Of a stretch of 64,000 nucleotides of DNA, positions 18,974-29,443 are shown piece by piece (positions within the stretch are counted from its first letter, which is position 1; each line of letters opens with the position of its first letter). Position numbers and translations under genes: made by a program. Source of the stretch: Zingiber officinale (Eukaryota; Streptophyta; Magnoliopsida; Zingiberales; Zingiberaceae); the NCBI RefSeq assembly GCF_018446385.1, contig NC_056001.1, forward strand, positions 8,575,600-8,639,599, written 5' to 3'. The notes below the pieces were generated by a model. It did not search any database and was not told where the DNA came from. It saw only the letters and a list, made by a program, of their open reading frames with translations.

Positions 18974-19145
18974 GAACTCTTGCCTATTTAACACTACACC
19001 CAAGTTCTCATGGAGATGTAGCGGTCCTTGCTGAGACGTTACAGTCGGATCCTGTAACGCGAACTCTTGCATATTTATCACTACACCCGAGTTATGGAGA
19101 TGTAGCGGTCATTGCCGAGACGTTACAGTCGGACCCTGTAACGCG
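18974..19145. repeat. 87-bp tandem duplication in the LINE 5' region
   Basis: Two units (18974-19060 and 19061-19145) share GAACTCTTGC, CACTACACCC, ATGGAGATGTAGCGGTC, GAGACGTTACAGTCGGA and CCTGTAACGCG. They lie upstream of the endonuclease on the minus strand, where LINE promoter monomers would sit. Confidence 0.85.
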
Positions 19146-19280
19146 TTCCTTCCGGGGAACAACCTAACATTAGCACAATAGTTTAATGGATTCATTCATG
19201 AAATATTTGCCATAGTTTGACGCTGGCTGGCAAACTAACGCAACCCTCCTCCTTTATCCGGGCTTGGGACCTAAATCCTA

Positions 19281-21000
19281 ATTTTGAATAATGAAATTAT
19301 TCTAACTGAAATACCTTTATCGAAAAATAACCTTAGACTTCTAGACAAAAAATGAAAAGCAAAAATAAAAATAAAATTTGACATGACGATTGAAAGCTTA
19401 ATCTTAATCTGAATTTTTTGAAAAATGAAACTGTTGAAGTCTTGTGCTTCTTCTTCTATTTCATTCATTCACCGGAAGTGCCCACATCCATCATTTTTTC
19501 TGCATGCAAATAATAATTGACATTCATTAGATATTAGTGGTTTTGAGTTTATGTGACATATTAAGATGTTTGAGCACTAACTTTGTAGTCACAACAACGT
19601 ATAAACTTCCTTCCTAGATTTTGTAATGTTTTTGATGCGTGTATTGATGCAATTTTACTACAACAACACTTCACTCATATATTGTATATCACATTTGATG
19701 ATGATGAAGATACTTTTAATGTTGAATTTTATTCCATCTTCATTTGATTTTAGTTTATCAATTTAAAATTCTAGATATTTTTTGATTTGGTGAGAGTGAT
19801 GAAATGAGATTTTAGATGATTATCCCTTTCAAAATTGTTGTTTTTCTATTGTGTATACTGATGTATATATAAATTTTATGAGAATTTTTCTTTAAATAAC
19901 AAGTGAAATTTTTGACCTATATATAGATTAGGTTTGATTAAGGTGAAGCTTTCAACGATAGATTTTTTATTTTTTCTTGTTGTTTGTCTAGAAGTTTGAA
20001 ACTACTTTTAAGTAAAAATATTTCAGTCAAAATAATTTCAACATAGATAAGTAAAGTAATGAGTTATTTTAGTTATTTATAATTTTTTCTTTTTAACTTC
20101 GGGTAAAACAAGGTTAAATGTTATTTTTTTTAAATACATGGAACAAATTGCTAGTAGATAGAAAATACAATGAGGCTTAAAGTTATTTAGCTTTTTTTTT
20201 TCCCTGAAAGTCATGAACTCATATCATGGCCAGCTCAGGAAAAGCAAGCAAGGTATAGTTTGTCGACGCTACTAATTTAATATCATCCTTTGAGAGGATT
20301 ATCAATATCACATGCAACTCATGAAAGCAAGGCAACGATTTTGCATTAATTACATAGAGGAAAAGACTAAAAAAAGCCACCGCAAGTCATATGTGCATTT
20401 TTGAAGATTCATGTGAGCAAATTGAAGGAAGTTGCAGCACTAGTTGTAAGCCTGTGCATTGAATCTGATTCATTGCTGCTTTGCTTTAATTTGTGTGATT
20501 TGCACTTGGTTCCTTCATAAACAAAAGCTTGAAAACCTGCAATATAATTCAGGTCAAATGCTTGGCTTAGCTTCAAGATATATCAAGTTGTTCATATGAA
20601 AACCCACCACTACTTTATTTAACTCTCGCATTGTATTCCTTTAATCAGATTATGATCTGCCGTTTTGGTGGCAAATGGCGAAGCACTAGAATTGAGTGAG
20701 TTTGGATGTTGTTCGACAAGAACAAGACGATGGCTTCAAATTAAAAATCACCGGTTTGATTTAAAACTACAACGGTACGTATAATTAATGATTTAGATTC
20801 ACTGCGAAACGGCGGGGGTGGCCACCGGAGAAAGGGAACCTTTTTCTCGTCATTATTGCAGGGTTGAAGACCGTGACTGGCAGCGACCGACGCACGATAA
20901 TGAGAGAATATTTGTTCTTTTATAAAAATTACAAAATATAATATTTTAAAATGTGAATACAATAAATAAAATAAAACAAAACCCCACCCAACCACAAATC
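19281..21000. other. Intergenic DNA between LINE and receptor kinase
   Basis: AT-rich, no protein-coding pattern, no terminal repeats recognised. The part just below 21019 should contain the 3' UTR of the receptor kinase. Confidence 0.4.
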
Positions 21001-21018
21001 CACCACTATCTGTCATGC

Positions 21019-23163
21019 TCAGAGGTCATCCACGAGACTGCCGGGTGCGTTGACCGCTGATGAGGACGACGAGGACAAAGATTGCTGCAGCTCCAGGAAC
21101 GTGAGATGCCGGAGCTCCGGCGTGGGCTGCCGAGGGGTAACAGGAAAGGCAGCCCACGCCTCTCCGAAGTTTTCCACCGCCAGCAGCCTAGCGGAGGTCG
21201 ATCCTCCATCGCCCTGCCCACACGCCTCCAACATCCGCACCAACTGCCTCGTCGTTGGCCTCTCCACCGCGTCATCCCGCGTGCACGCCAGCGCCACCGC
21301 CACCAACAGCGCCGCCTCCCTCTCGTCGTACCCCTCCGACGCCCTCGCTCTCGCGTCCACCGGAGCAGCCCCCCGAGCGGCAGCATTCCGTGCCCAAAAC
21401 ACTAACGGCAGCAAACCCTCCGCCGCCGCCGGTCGCCCGGTCACCACCTCGAGCACCATGACCCCGAAGGCATAAACGTCCGTCGCTGCCGTCGCGCGCC
21501 CGGTGCGCACCACCTCCGGAGCTAGGTACCCTGCTGAGCCGACCACCCTAGTGGTGCCCAGCTCACAGCCCCGCTGGTGGGCTCGCGCCAGACCGAAGTC
21601 CCCCAGCCGCCCGATCATCCCGGCGTCCAGCATCACGTTGCTCGCCTTGACGTCGCGGTGGATCACCACAGACTCGCCCCATCCTTCGTGCAGGTAGAGC
21701 AGTGCCTCCGCTACGTCCCGGAGGATACTCACCCTCGAAACCCAATTCAGCTGTTCCCCGCCTCCGAAGATCCAGCGGTCCAAGCTTCCATTCTCCATGT
21801 AGTCGTACACCAAGATCATTGTGGCCCCTCGGCCACGCCGGGAGCGGCACCAGCCGCGGAGGCCGACCAGATTCCGATGTTTAAGCCGGCCTAGGCTGGA
21901 TACCTCCGCCGCGAAGTACTTGGCCTCCTCCGAATTGGTCTGGGAAAAGAGCTTCACTGCGACCTCGGTGCCACCGAGAATCCCTTTATAGACAACGCCG
22001 TGGCCGCCGCGGCCGATCAGGTTGCTCTCGGAGAAACCTTCAGTGGCGGCGTAGATTTCTTGGTACCCAATTCGATGAGGCCAATACTCCAATTCCCACT
22101 CCTCGATCTTGTCCTCGCTTTCTTCTTCCTCAATTACTCGTTTGTGCTTTCTCTTCCGATGAGTCCACTTCCTCCACAACCCTACCGCCACAACTGAAGA
22201 AAACAGAAGAACGATTGCTGCCATAATGAAGCCAACAATAAGGCCTTTTCTCGATTTTGCATTCGCCTGCTCGAGGAAATTGGGGAGATCCGTGGTGATT
22301 AGACCGTCGCCGGCGGAGAAGTTGGAGTTGCTGAAGCTCCAAGCTAGGATGCGGTGGCGCTCCACCAGCATCCCTGTTGAAGCACAGAAACCGACGTACA
22401 TCTCATCAAGGAATACGTTGGAGAGGTCCATTTGGACGGATATAAGTGGGCGGAGCGGCTTTCGGCAGAGGGCGGCGGGAGCCATGGTGACATTAAGCCG
22501 CCCGCTGACATAGTCCACCCAGGCCTGGTAGATGGTCCCATCGTTAAGCGTCAGGTCGACGAAGGAAGCACCGTTTTCATCTGGCCAGTAACCGGCAGCG
22601 GCGGCTGATACGGAGGTGAGAGAGTTGAGATCGACGCCGACGTGGTTGGAATTGATGTCACGGAACTCCTCATTCTTAAAGACATCAAACTCCACGGCGA
22701 CGACGCGGGCGGCGGCGTCACCGTTCGAGGTCAAGTTGAAGAGACCAAGGTGCTGGGAAGCGACGGCGCCGAAAGTACCAGCGGCGGGAGCTAAGAGAAA
22801 GGCGAGACCGTGGCCAGGAAAGACCGAGGGAACAGGAGCGATGGAGAAGAGGAACGAGGTCGAGAAGGGTAGGACGGCGGATGAATTGGCGTCTTTGGTG
22901 CGGACGGGAAAGGGGAGGAGCGCGCGGCCTACAGAGTAGTTGGAATAAGTGGTGAGGGAGAGGTACCTGCGGCCGCTACTGTTGCTGGCGAGATCCGATG
23001 AGGAAGGATGGGGTTCGAGAGAAGCGTTTCCGTAGAGGATAAGATCGTTGGACTTGAAGCCATTGAAGAGGAGTTCGATCGCCGGAGTGTGAAGAAAATG
23101 GAAGTTGAGGAGCAGGAGCACGAGGAGGAGCGGCGGCGGCGTGCTGGATTTGATCTTCGACAT
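21019..23163 (-). CDS. L-type lectin receptor-like kinase, clade VII-like
   Basis: Plasma-membrane receptor kinase with an extracellular legume-lectin domain; relatives act in pathogen and damage sensing. An intronless frame of 714 codons. The start is the ATG at 23163: the open frame runs 12 codons further upstream, but that outer codon is GTG. A signal peptide follows (leucine-rich, residues about 10-25). The lectin domain covers about 30-280 (PFSTSFLFSIAP, GHGLAFLLAP, VAVEFDVFKNEEFRDINSNH, LAWSFSNSNFS). The membrane segment is near 307-330 (GLIVGFIMAAIVLLF). The kinase has GRGGHGVVYKG near 385, VAVKLF, the RD-type loop HRDVKASNV near 500, DFGLAR and APEVV. EEWELEYWPHRIGYQEI between membrane and kinase matches Arabidopsis LecRK-VII members as I remember them. 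The lectin fold is complete and no key kinase residue is missing. A weak TATA-like TATATTTA lies near 23265. Confidence 0.95.
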   Translation of the reverse strand: MSKIKSSTPPPLLLVLLLLNFHFLHTPAIELLFNGFKSNDLILYGNASLEPHPSSSDLASNSSGRRYLSLTTYSNYSVGRALLPFPVRTKDANSSAVLPFSTSFLFSIAPVPSVFPGHGLAFLLAPAAGTFGAVASQHLGLFNLTSNGDAAARVVAVEFDVFKNEEFRDINSNHVGVDLNSLTSVSAAAAGYWPDENGASFVDLTLNDGTIYQAWVDYVSGRLNVTMAPAALCRKPLRPLISVQMDLSNVFLDEMYVGFCASTGMLVERHRILAWSFSNSNFSAGDGLITTDLPNFLEQANAKSRKGLIVGFIMAAIVLLFSSVVAVGLWRKWTHRKRKHKRVIEEEESEDKIEEWELEYWPHRIGYQEIYAATEGFSESNLIGRGGHGVVYKGILGGTEVAVKLFSQTNSEEAKYFAAEVSSLGRLKHRNLVGLRGWCRSRRGRGATMILVYDYMENGSLDRWIFGGGEQLNWVSRVSILRDVAEALLYLHEGWGESVVIHRDVKASNVMLDAGMIGRLGDFGLARAHQRGCELGTTRVVGSAGYLAPEVVRTGRATAATDVYAFGVMVLEVVTGRPAAAEGLLPLVFWARNAAARGAAPVDARARASEGYDEREAALLVAVALACTRDDAVERPTTRQLVRMLEACGQGDGGSTSARLLAVENFGEAWAAFPVTPRQPTPELRHLTFLELQQSLSSSSSSAVNAPGSLVDDL

Positions 23164-23269
23164 TAGATCCCTGCGATGAGTGCGGAGAGCCGTGGCCACG
23201 CCGAATCGGAGAACAGAGTTTCACGGCAACAAATTTAATGGAGCCCATCCCCAATTCCCCATCAAATAA

Positions 23270-23829
23270 ATATACATTTTAAAAGATTTTTTAAATATTA
23301 AATTTAGAAATAGATCATACATAAAAATAAAAAATCCATCAGATTTCAAATGACAAAACGAATTTTCTATCCACTAAAAGGTGTTTGTAATCTCATAAAA
23401 TCTGCGCTTTTAGCGTGATCCCCTTCTTTAAAATAAACAGAGGTCTTAATGTATCAACGAATTTAGACCTATAAAAACATCCCTATTAATTATCCTATTC
23501 AAAAATTTTACTTTAAATTTTAAATAAATTAACTAAAAATAAACAGAGATTTTAATATTTTATTAATATAATATAATTATATATTAAATAAATTTTGAGT
23601 CTTTCGGGTATTTATTTTTAGCAATAGTTTAAATAGCTCATGAACATGTTTGAATCTTTCAAGTCGAACTCGAATCCAACCTCTGGTTCGAGTCGAATCT
23701 GAGTCAAAAACTTTAAACTTTTTAAACTTTAAATCGAGCTTGACCTTGAATATAACTAACTCAAACATTAGATTTTTTTTTTTTATATTCAACTCGATTA
23801 GATTTATTTTTACATCTCTACTCTCAAAC
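23270..23829. other. AT-rich intergenic DNA upstream of the receptor kinase
   Basis: Contains the presumed kinase promoter at its low end. Otherwise no recognisable feature; overlapping short open frames on both strands are chance. Confidence 0.4.
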
Positions 23830-24081
23830 ATCATTTCAATATACCCTATTGAGCACGACTATTTTTACAACTTGATTGGAGTATAAGAAATGATGTCAAA
23901 AGCTCATTTTAAATGATGTAACGATTATAATTACCGACTAACATCATAAATGAGATTCTTGGACTCTCTTTTTCTAGACATATAAAAATTTCAATTTTTA
24001 GAATGATAAAGGTCCATCAACCGATTTTATCCAAAAGTGACTGATAAACCTAGAGATCTCGGAATAAATGAAACAAAGTCC
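23830..24081. repeat. Repeat R, partial unit
   Basis: Matches the ~290-bp units at 39897-43893: TATTGAGCACGACTATTTTT, CAACTTGATT, ATGAGATTCTTGGACTC, ACATATAAAAATTTCAATTT and AAGGTCCATCAACCGATTTT. It is cut off at the start of LTR fragment G. Confidence 0.8.
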
Positions 24082-24923
24082 TGTTAAGATTCGTATGAGC
24101 TAGAAGAGGATGAATAGCTTCGATCACTTCTCATAGTTGCTTTGTGCCTGTTAAATGCACAATGGATCTTCAATTAAAACTTGGACGCCAAATGCACTAC
24201 ACTTGAATTTTACTTGGTATTCACCTCCTTGAGATGACAAATCTAAGGGTCCACTACTCACTCACAGCTCCACTAAGAACTTCCTCCTCGAAAACCTTCT
24301 GAAGGCTGAGAAGCCTCTTACAAGCTTGAGTACAAAGAATACAACAAGAAACGTAAACAAGAATACAAAAGAAATTGAAAATGACTTTACAATAAGGAAT
24401 CTTACTTTGCTTACTCTTTTCTTACTTTGGTTAGCCTTTTGATGATTGGAAGATACAACAAACACTTCTCTCCAAAACCTCATGAACGACTACTTCAAAA
24501 CTTCCCCCCCCCCCCCCCCCCCCCCCCCTTTCTAGGATTTCTTTCAGGCTGAAAAATACCTCTCAATCGATTAACCTTAACCTCAATCGATTGTTATGTC
24601 AGATCTGACCATTCAAATTTGCAGAATGACTCTTTTTTCGACAGACCAATCAATTGGTGAACCATACTAATCAATCGATAGCTTCCAATCGATTCAGTTA
24701 ATCGATTATGAAGTTTTTGTTCGTGGAGAGAACAACTTCCAATCGATTTCCTTAACCGATTAATAAACTTTCTCTTCGCCAAGAAAACATTGTTAATCAA
24801 TTAGCCTAATTAATTGACAAGCTAAGGTTGAATCGATTAGGTCAATCGATTCAGCAAGCTTTTGTTCGCCTAAGTTTAGGGTTCCTTTGCCCAACATCCC
24901 GTCATCCTTTAACCTGTTGAAAC
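24082..24923 (-). repeat. LTR fragment G
   Basis: Begins TGTTAAGATTCG, with GAAGAGGATGAATAGC next to the start, the phrase found at U5 ends of minus-oriented Copia LTRs in this window. It holds a run of 25 C (24504-24528) and about ten ATCGAT or AATCGATT palindromes (24560-24860). The right part is displaced by Copia B; probable continuations are 31996-32140 and 39853-39896. The far end and a TSD could not be established. Confidence 0.6.
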
Positions 24924-25822
24924 TGTTTAAACCCCGGGATAGTTTTGATGTGGTCAACTAAGTTTAGTTAGGTCATGTTGTGTTTGATCCTTATGTCTAA
25001 GTGTGCAGGAACTTAGGAATATAAGAAGTCCAGCGGAAGACGCAGCTAGCGAGAATGACGGCCCGGGAGAGAGTTGACGGGCTTGATACGTCCGAGGGAC
25101 AAGGTGCTGTGGAAGAGTATATCGGTGGACGAGAAGAGCGTGCGCAACGTTCAAGGGATGAGAAGTTAGGGAGGAAGCCTGCTCGAGGAGAAGATTGGAA
25201 GATGGGTCCGGGTGACCCCAATTCCGGATGAAAAATCACTCAAACGATCGGAGCAGCGGAAGAGCCAAAGGGGGAGCTACGGAGCTGCTGGAGGCGCTCT
25301 CAATGTAGCTGAAGGCACCTCCGCACTTTTCTGTGGGAAGGCACCTTCAACCTTGTTAAAGGAGCCTTCAACCACCCATAGAAGCCGCCTTCAACCCTTT
25401 GAAGGCACCTTAAACTAGGCAAAATGTAACCGTTGGCAAAAATAAAACTTTATCTTCGCTTGCCTCGCTGGAGGCGCCTTCCACCTAGGATACAATTTTC
25501 CAGGGGCTATAAAAAGACCCCTGGACCTAGGAAATAGACAATAACTCAAGTATTTATTTCCTAGTAACTTTCTGAGCATTCAACGAGTGTAAGAGGCTTC
25601 TTCGCCATCACCGAAGGAGATCTTTTAGTGCTTTATTTTGCCTTAGATTAATAATCACCTAGGTTGTAACCAAGTAACTTTCTGTGCTTCTTTATTTTAT
25701 TAGTTGTTAAACTACTTTAAGTTAATTGTTCTTCTAATCTTGTTTGAAAGATCGAGAAAGGTCCATTTGTAATTTACAAGCAATTCACCTCTCCCCTCTT
25801 GCCAGTCGCACAGGTCCTAACA
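24924..25822 (+). repeat. 5' LTR of Copia B
   Basis: An 899-bp LTR from TGTTTAAACCCCGGG to GGTCCTAACA. GGCGCC/GGAGGCGCCTT palindromes occupy 25280-25490, directly followed by the TATA box TATAAAAAG at 25508-25516. Confidence 0.92.
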
Positions 25823-25824
25823 AG

Positions 25825-25836
25825 TCGTATCAGAGC
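25825..25836 (+). promoter_or_regulatory. Primer-binding site of Copia B
   Basis: TCGTATCAGAGC, one base off the initiator-tRNA-Met complement, two bases after the LTR. Confidence 0.85.
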
Positions 25837-25879
25837 GAGAACGCTTCAGAAGGACTAACCGCAGACCAAAACAAAATCA

Positions 25880-27335
25880 ATGTCCGGACCAAGCCTCATT
25901 GCACCAAAGTTCGAGGGGGAGTTCGCACACTGGAAACGCCAGATGGAGGTATTCCTAAAAATCGAGTTTGAAATAATTTTAATAATTAAGTACAGTTTTG
26001 TAGTTCCAAATGATCAACAAGGCGTAGAGAAAGAAGAGTACCATTGGACGAGAAAGGAGCAAAGTGATTTCGTAGCCAACTACAGAGCAGAATATCACTT
26101 TTTAAGTGTATTACCGCCTCAAGAAGAAAATCGCATTGGAAGCTACACATCGGTAAAAGACCTTTGGGAGAAGTTCCTTGAACTCGATGAAGGAACATCC
26201 GAAGCGAAACTCGCACGACGGGACATTCTTCGGAACAAACTGACGAACATCCGTCTAGAAAAAGGTGAGAAGATAGTTGAATTGCACACGAAGATCAAGG
26301 AGCCGATCACCGGACTAGGCAACCTCAGTGAAACGGTAACCAACCGGGACTCAGTACGCTATGCACTAAACGCCTTTCCCAAAACCCCAGAATAGACTTT
26401 GATCGTAGACGTCTACTACATCTCGAAGGACTTGAAGGTAAGTACCCTAGAGGAATCATTTTCAACTTTAGAATTACATGAGACTCGATGTGTAGATACA
26501 ACAGTAGAGTCAAGTCAAAATCTGACACTAAGAGCCACCAAGAAGGACGGACCTGAGTCAGACTCAGATATGGAAGGAGACCAAGAACCATACATGGTAA
26601 GAAAGTTTTAAAAAAAAAATTAGTCTAATAAATTTAAAGAATCACAAAATAGAAAAAATCATAGAAATAGAAGGAAGGTTCGATACTACCAGTGTCAAAA
26701 AGAAGGACACATAAAGGAGAACTGTCGGGAGCTCAAAAAGGAAAAAGGCAAAGTCCCAAGCAAAACAAGCACAAGAATCTCAAGGCCACTTAGAACGAAA
26801 GTTCGTCATCTGAGTCAGAAATAAAAGCATACGACGGACTAGCACTGATAGCTAGTCATAAAGAACAAAGCTCCTCATAAGCCAACATCAATGAAGGGGA
26901 GCGACATAAGACAAATGCAGCGAAGCAGGGGGAGAATCAAACTTCAAATCTGACATGGTAAGTGAGGTATGTCTCTTACCTCCTGTTCAATTTTACTTTG
27001 ACATTAAATCTATGACTAAATTAATGTGTAAATTAAAAATCAAAAAGGAAAATTTGAAAAAGGAAAACTTAGAAATAAAAAGAATCTTAGCAAAATCTTG
27101 CTTAATAGAGGAGCTTGATAAATTGGAAATTGAAAATACAAATTTAAAAGACAAATAGAAAAATTAAAAAAAATCTATTTGCTCATATTCTAGAAATTAT
27201 CAAGGACTCAATTGGTATTTTAGATACCATAAGGATCAAATTAGAAAGTTAGCACCAAAATATATTCATAAAAGATACTTAATCAATTCAGTAGGAAGAA
27301 ACCTATATTGGGTACCCAAATTCTGCTTAGAATAA
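25880..27335 (+). pseudogene. Copia B gag
   Basis: Starts ATGTCCGGACC at 25880. The gag body has FAHWKRQMEVFLK, SVKDLWEKFLELDEGTSE and NRDSVRYALNAFPKTPE, then a TAG stop at 26393-26395 where relatives have Trp. The frame resumes (YYISKDLKVSTLEESFSTLEL). The zinc knuckle near 26685-26730 reads YYQCQKEGHIKENC, so the first Cys is lost. A charged coiled region follows (26955-27158), then WYFRYHKDQIRKLAPK and the terminal NLYWVPKFCLE with TAA at 27333-27335. Nothing resembling pol follows. Confidence 0.88.
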
Positions 27336-28009
27336 ATTAAACTTTTTTAAAAGTTATAATTTATAGAAAGAAAATTAAATGTTCACTACAAGAAAACAGC
27401 CTAACAACAACAGTTTTTCACCGTTGTCATAGCTACTTTATAACTGTTGTTAAAGGTTGTGCTGTTAAAAGGGGTGATTAAAGACAATGGTTAAAAACCA
27501 TTGTCTTTGAAGGCAAAGATAACAATTTTACAACGATGAAAAATCATTATCGTTTTTCAAATAAAATGGAAAAAAAAATTTTAATATAAATTTACTAGTA
27601 TTGTAAATAATTTAAAATACAAAATTCATAAATAAAATTTAATATATAATTTTCTAACATTCATAAATAATATTTATAACATTTCAAATAAATTTTATAA
27701 GCAACCAATAAAATGACAACTAGCGACACTATTAAAACAAAGGTAAAGCAACACAACACATGAGATTTTCTACTTAGATGTTGATGAAAAGGCGGCACTA
27801 CAACTCCTAGTGCTCCTTAACCCGTTAAAATCTCTATTTTTTTTTTGGCTCTCCGACGTTCTTCCTAGTACTCTTGAGCTCAGCTGCTCGAATAAAGATA
27901 TATACTATAAATTAGAAATCAAAATTGTACACTAGATTCTAATTGCACTGCTTAAATGTCACATAATCATGAAACACATCTGATCTAGTTATTTAATAGA
28001 AGTGAAAAG

Positions 28010-28261
28010 CGTCACCGGGGCCATGGTGCTGCGGTAGGACATCCAGGTTGTTTCTTAGGCACCCGCGGTTCAAACCTCAGCTACGACATATTTGCAGGAA
28101 TTTTTTTCTCCAAATGAGGGGTGCAATCAAAGGATGATGGACTTCTGGGCTGGCCACCGCGTGCGCTTCCCGATTTACCCTGGTGATCGATGGAAAACTT
28201 TCGTGGGACCGGGCCGGTCACCCCATAAATAATCAATGAGACTAATTAAAATTATCATTTT
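28010..28261 (+). mobile_element. tRNA-related SINE
   Basis: About 250 bp with RNA polymerase III promoter boxes: A box-like TGGTGCTGCGG at 28024-28034 and B box GGTTCAAACC at 28067-28076. It is flanked by an 18-bp direct repeat with one mismatch, TTTAATAGAAGTGAAAAG at 27992-28009 and TTTAATAAAAGTGAAAAG at 28262-28279. The long TSD and promoter boxes identify a SINE mobilised by LINE machinery. Confidence 0.88.
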
Positions 28262-29384
28262 TTTAATAAAAGTGAAAAGAAATAAAATATTAAACAATCT
28301 CGTCGGAATTCATACAAGAGCTAGGTAGATAAACAACTTGTCTGCATTAATAGACTTTCATCGATAAGAGTATGTATTTCTGCTTCAATTTTCGAATAAT
28401 ACATCCCAAATCTGTAGCTTCTAGCACTTTTCCTCGCCATATTTATCTAAATCAGAGAGAGAGATCCATTAAAAAATAGATTACAAAATGAGATCGATCA
28501 CAACCATAGTATCGTAGGTTATTCAATTTTGGGCCTGAACATTGGTGCATTTACACAATATTCAATGCCTTTTATATTTAAAGAAACTTAATAATTCACC
28601 ATTAAAGCTGACATAGTTATTTATAAAAATTTAATTCTAAAACCAACTTACCACCATGAAAAGAAAAAAAAATAACTTAATTAATAATAAATCCAACACA
28701 AGAATAGGTAACATAATCTTGACTATCTTATTGTATATATATTTACCAAATGAATTTCCCTTGCACGTGATTGAACTCTAAAAATAATACAGAAAATACC
28801 TCATACAAAAATTTAGTGTTATTTGTAATTATGATAGATAATCATGTAACTAACTTCAATAATCCAACAACAATTAAATATGTAACACAACAATATACCG
28901 ATAAAAAGAAAACTAAAGAGATAAGAAAGAATGTCTTGAATAAAATGAATTCAGAAAGTTATTATAGCCTCTAGATTAATCCTTTAAGTTTACATTGCTT
29001 ATGAGCTACATCATAGCAGCGACAGATTTAAATCGAAGTAGATAAAATTCCCATTTTGGGCAGCATGTATACCTCACGAAACCTAGATGGAATTTCATAC
29101 TAGAGGTTGAATCAAACTCTTAAAAATCTTTAAAATTGAAATACAGAAAGCTGGAATAGAGCAGGAGGCTATACTCACCAGAACAATCCAAATTACTGCC
29201 AAAAATCATTGAAAAAGGTCTAATTAGGTTCAAAAATCTCCTAAGCTTGAACACCAACATCTCACGAGTGAAAGCCCCTAAGAATCGACCTAAAATCAGT
29301 CGGAAATTTGAAGATTTTGTGACAAAAAATTTATGCAAAAATAGGTCAAGAAAAGGGCATAAACAAGCATCAAAAATAGCGATT

Positions 29385-29406
29385 CACACACACACACACA
29401 CACACA
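29385..29406. repeat. (CA)11 microsatellite
   Basis: 22 bases of uninterrupted CA. A second, shorter CACACA run occurs at 29826-29837, at the junction of the 390-bp duplication. Confidence 0.9.
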
Positions 29407-29443
29407 TTCGAAACGAGGGAGGGTGTCAAGGACAACGGCGAGA

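Larger units (their letters stand above)
14797..19280 (-). mobile_element. RTE-type LINE, decayed, split by a solo LTR
   Basis: Minus-strand non-LTR retrotransposon of the RTE type common in plants. From high to low coordinates: a 5' region (19280-18940) with an 87-bp duplication, the endonuclease N-terminus (18934-18627), a 1241-bp LTR insertion, the endonuclease C-terminus (17385-16600), reverse transcriptase (16595-14994), and a 3' end at about 14801 with a short TTG-repeat tail. The 3' segment with CCCACTAGGTGGGGTCGGCT is typical of plant RTE/SINE 3' ends. One internal stop in the reverse transcriptase and several frame breaks make it inactive, but the sequence is well preserved, so it is not ancient. 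Confidence 0.9.

Noticed and set aside
21050-22939. Antisense open frames across the receptor kinase
   Set aside because: Shadows of a GC-rich coding sequence.
23164-23199. Twelve extra codons upstream of the receptor-kinase ATG
   Set aside because: The outer codon is GTG; the ATG at 23163 directly precedes the signal peptide.
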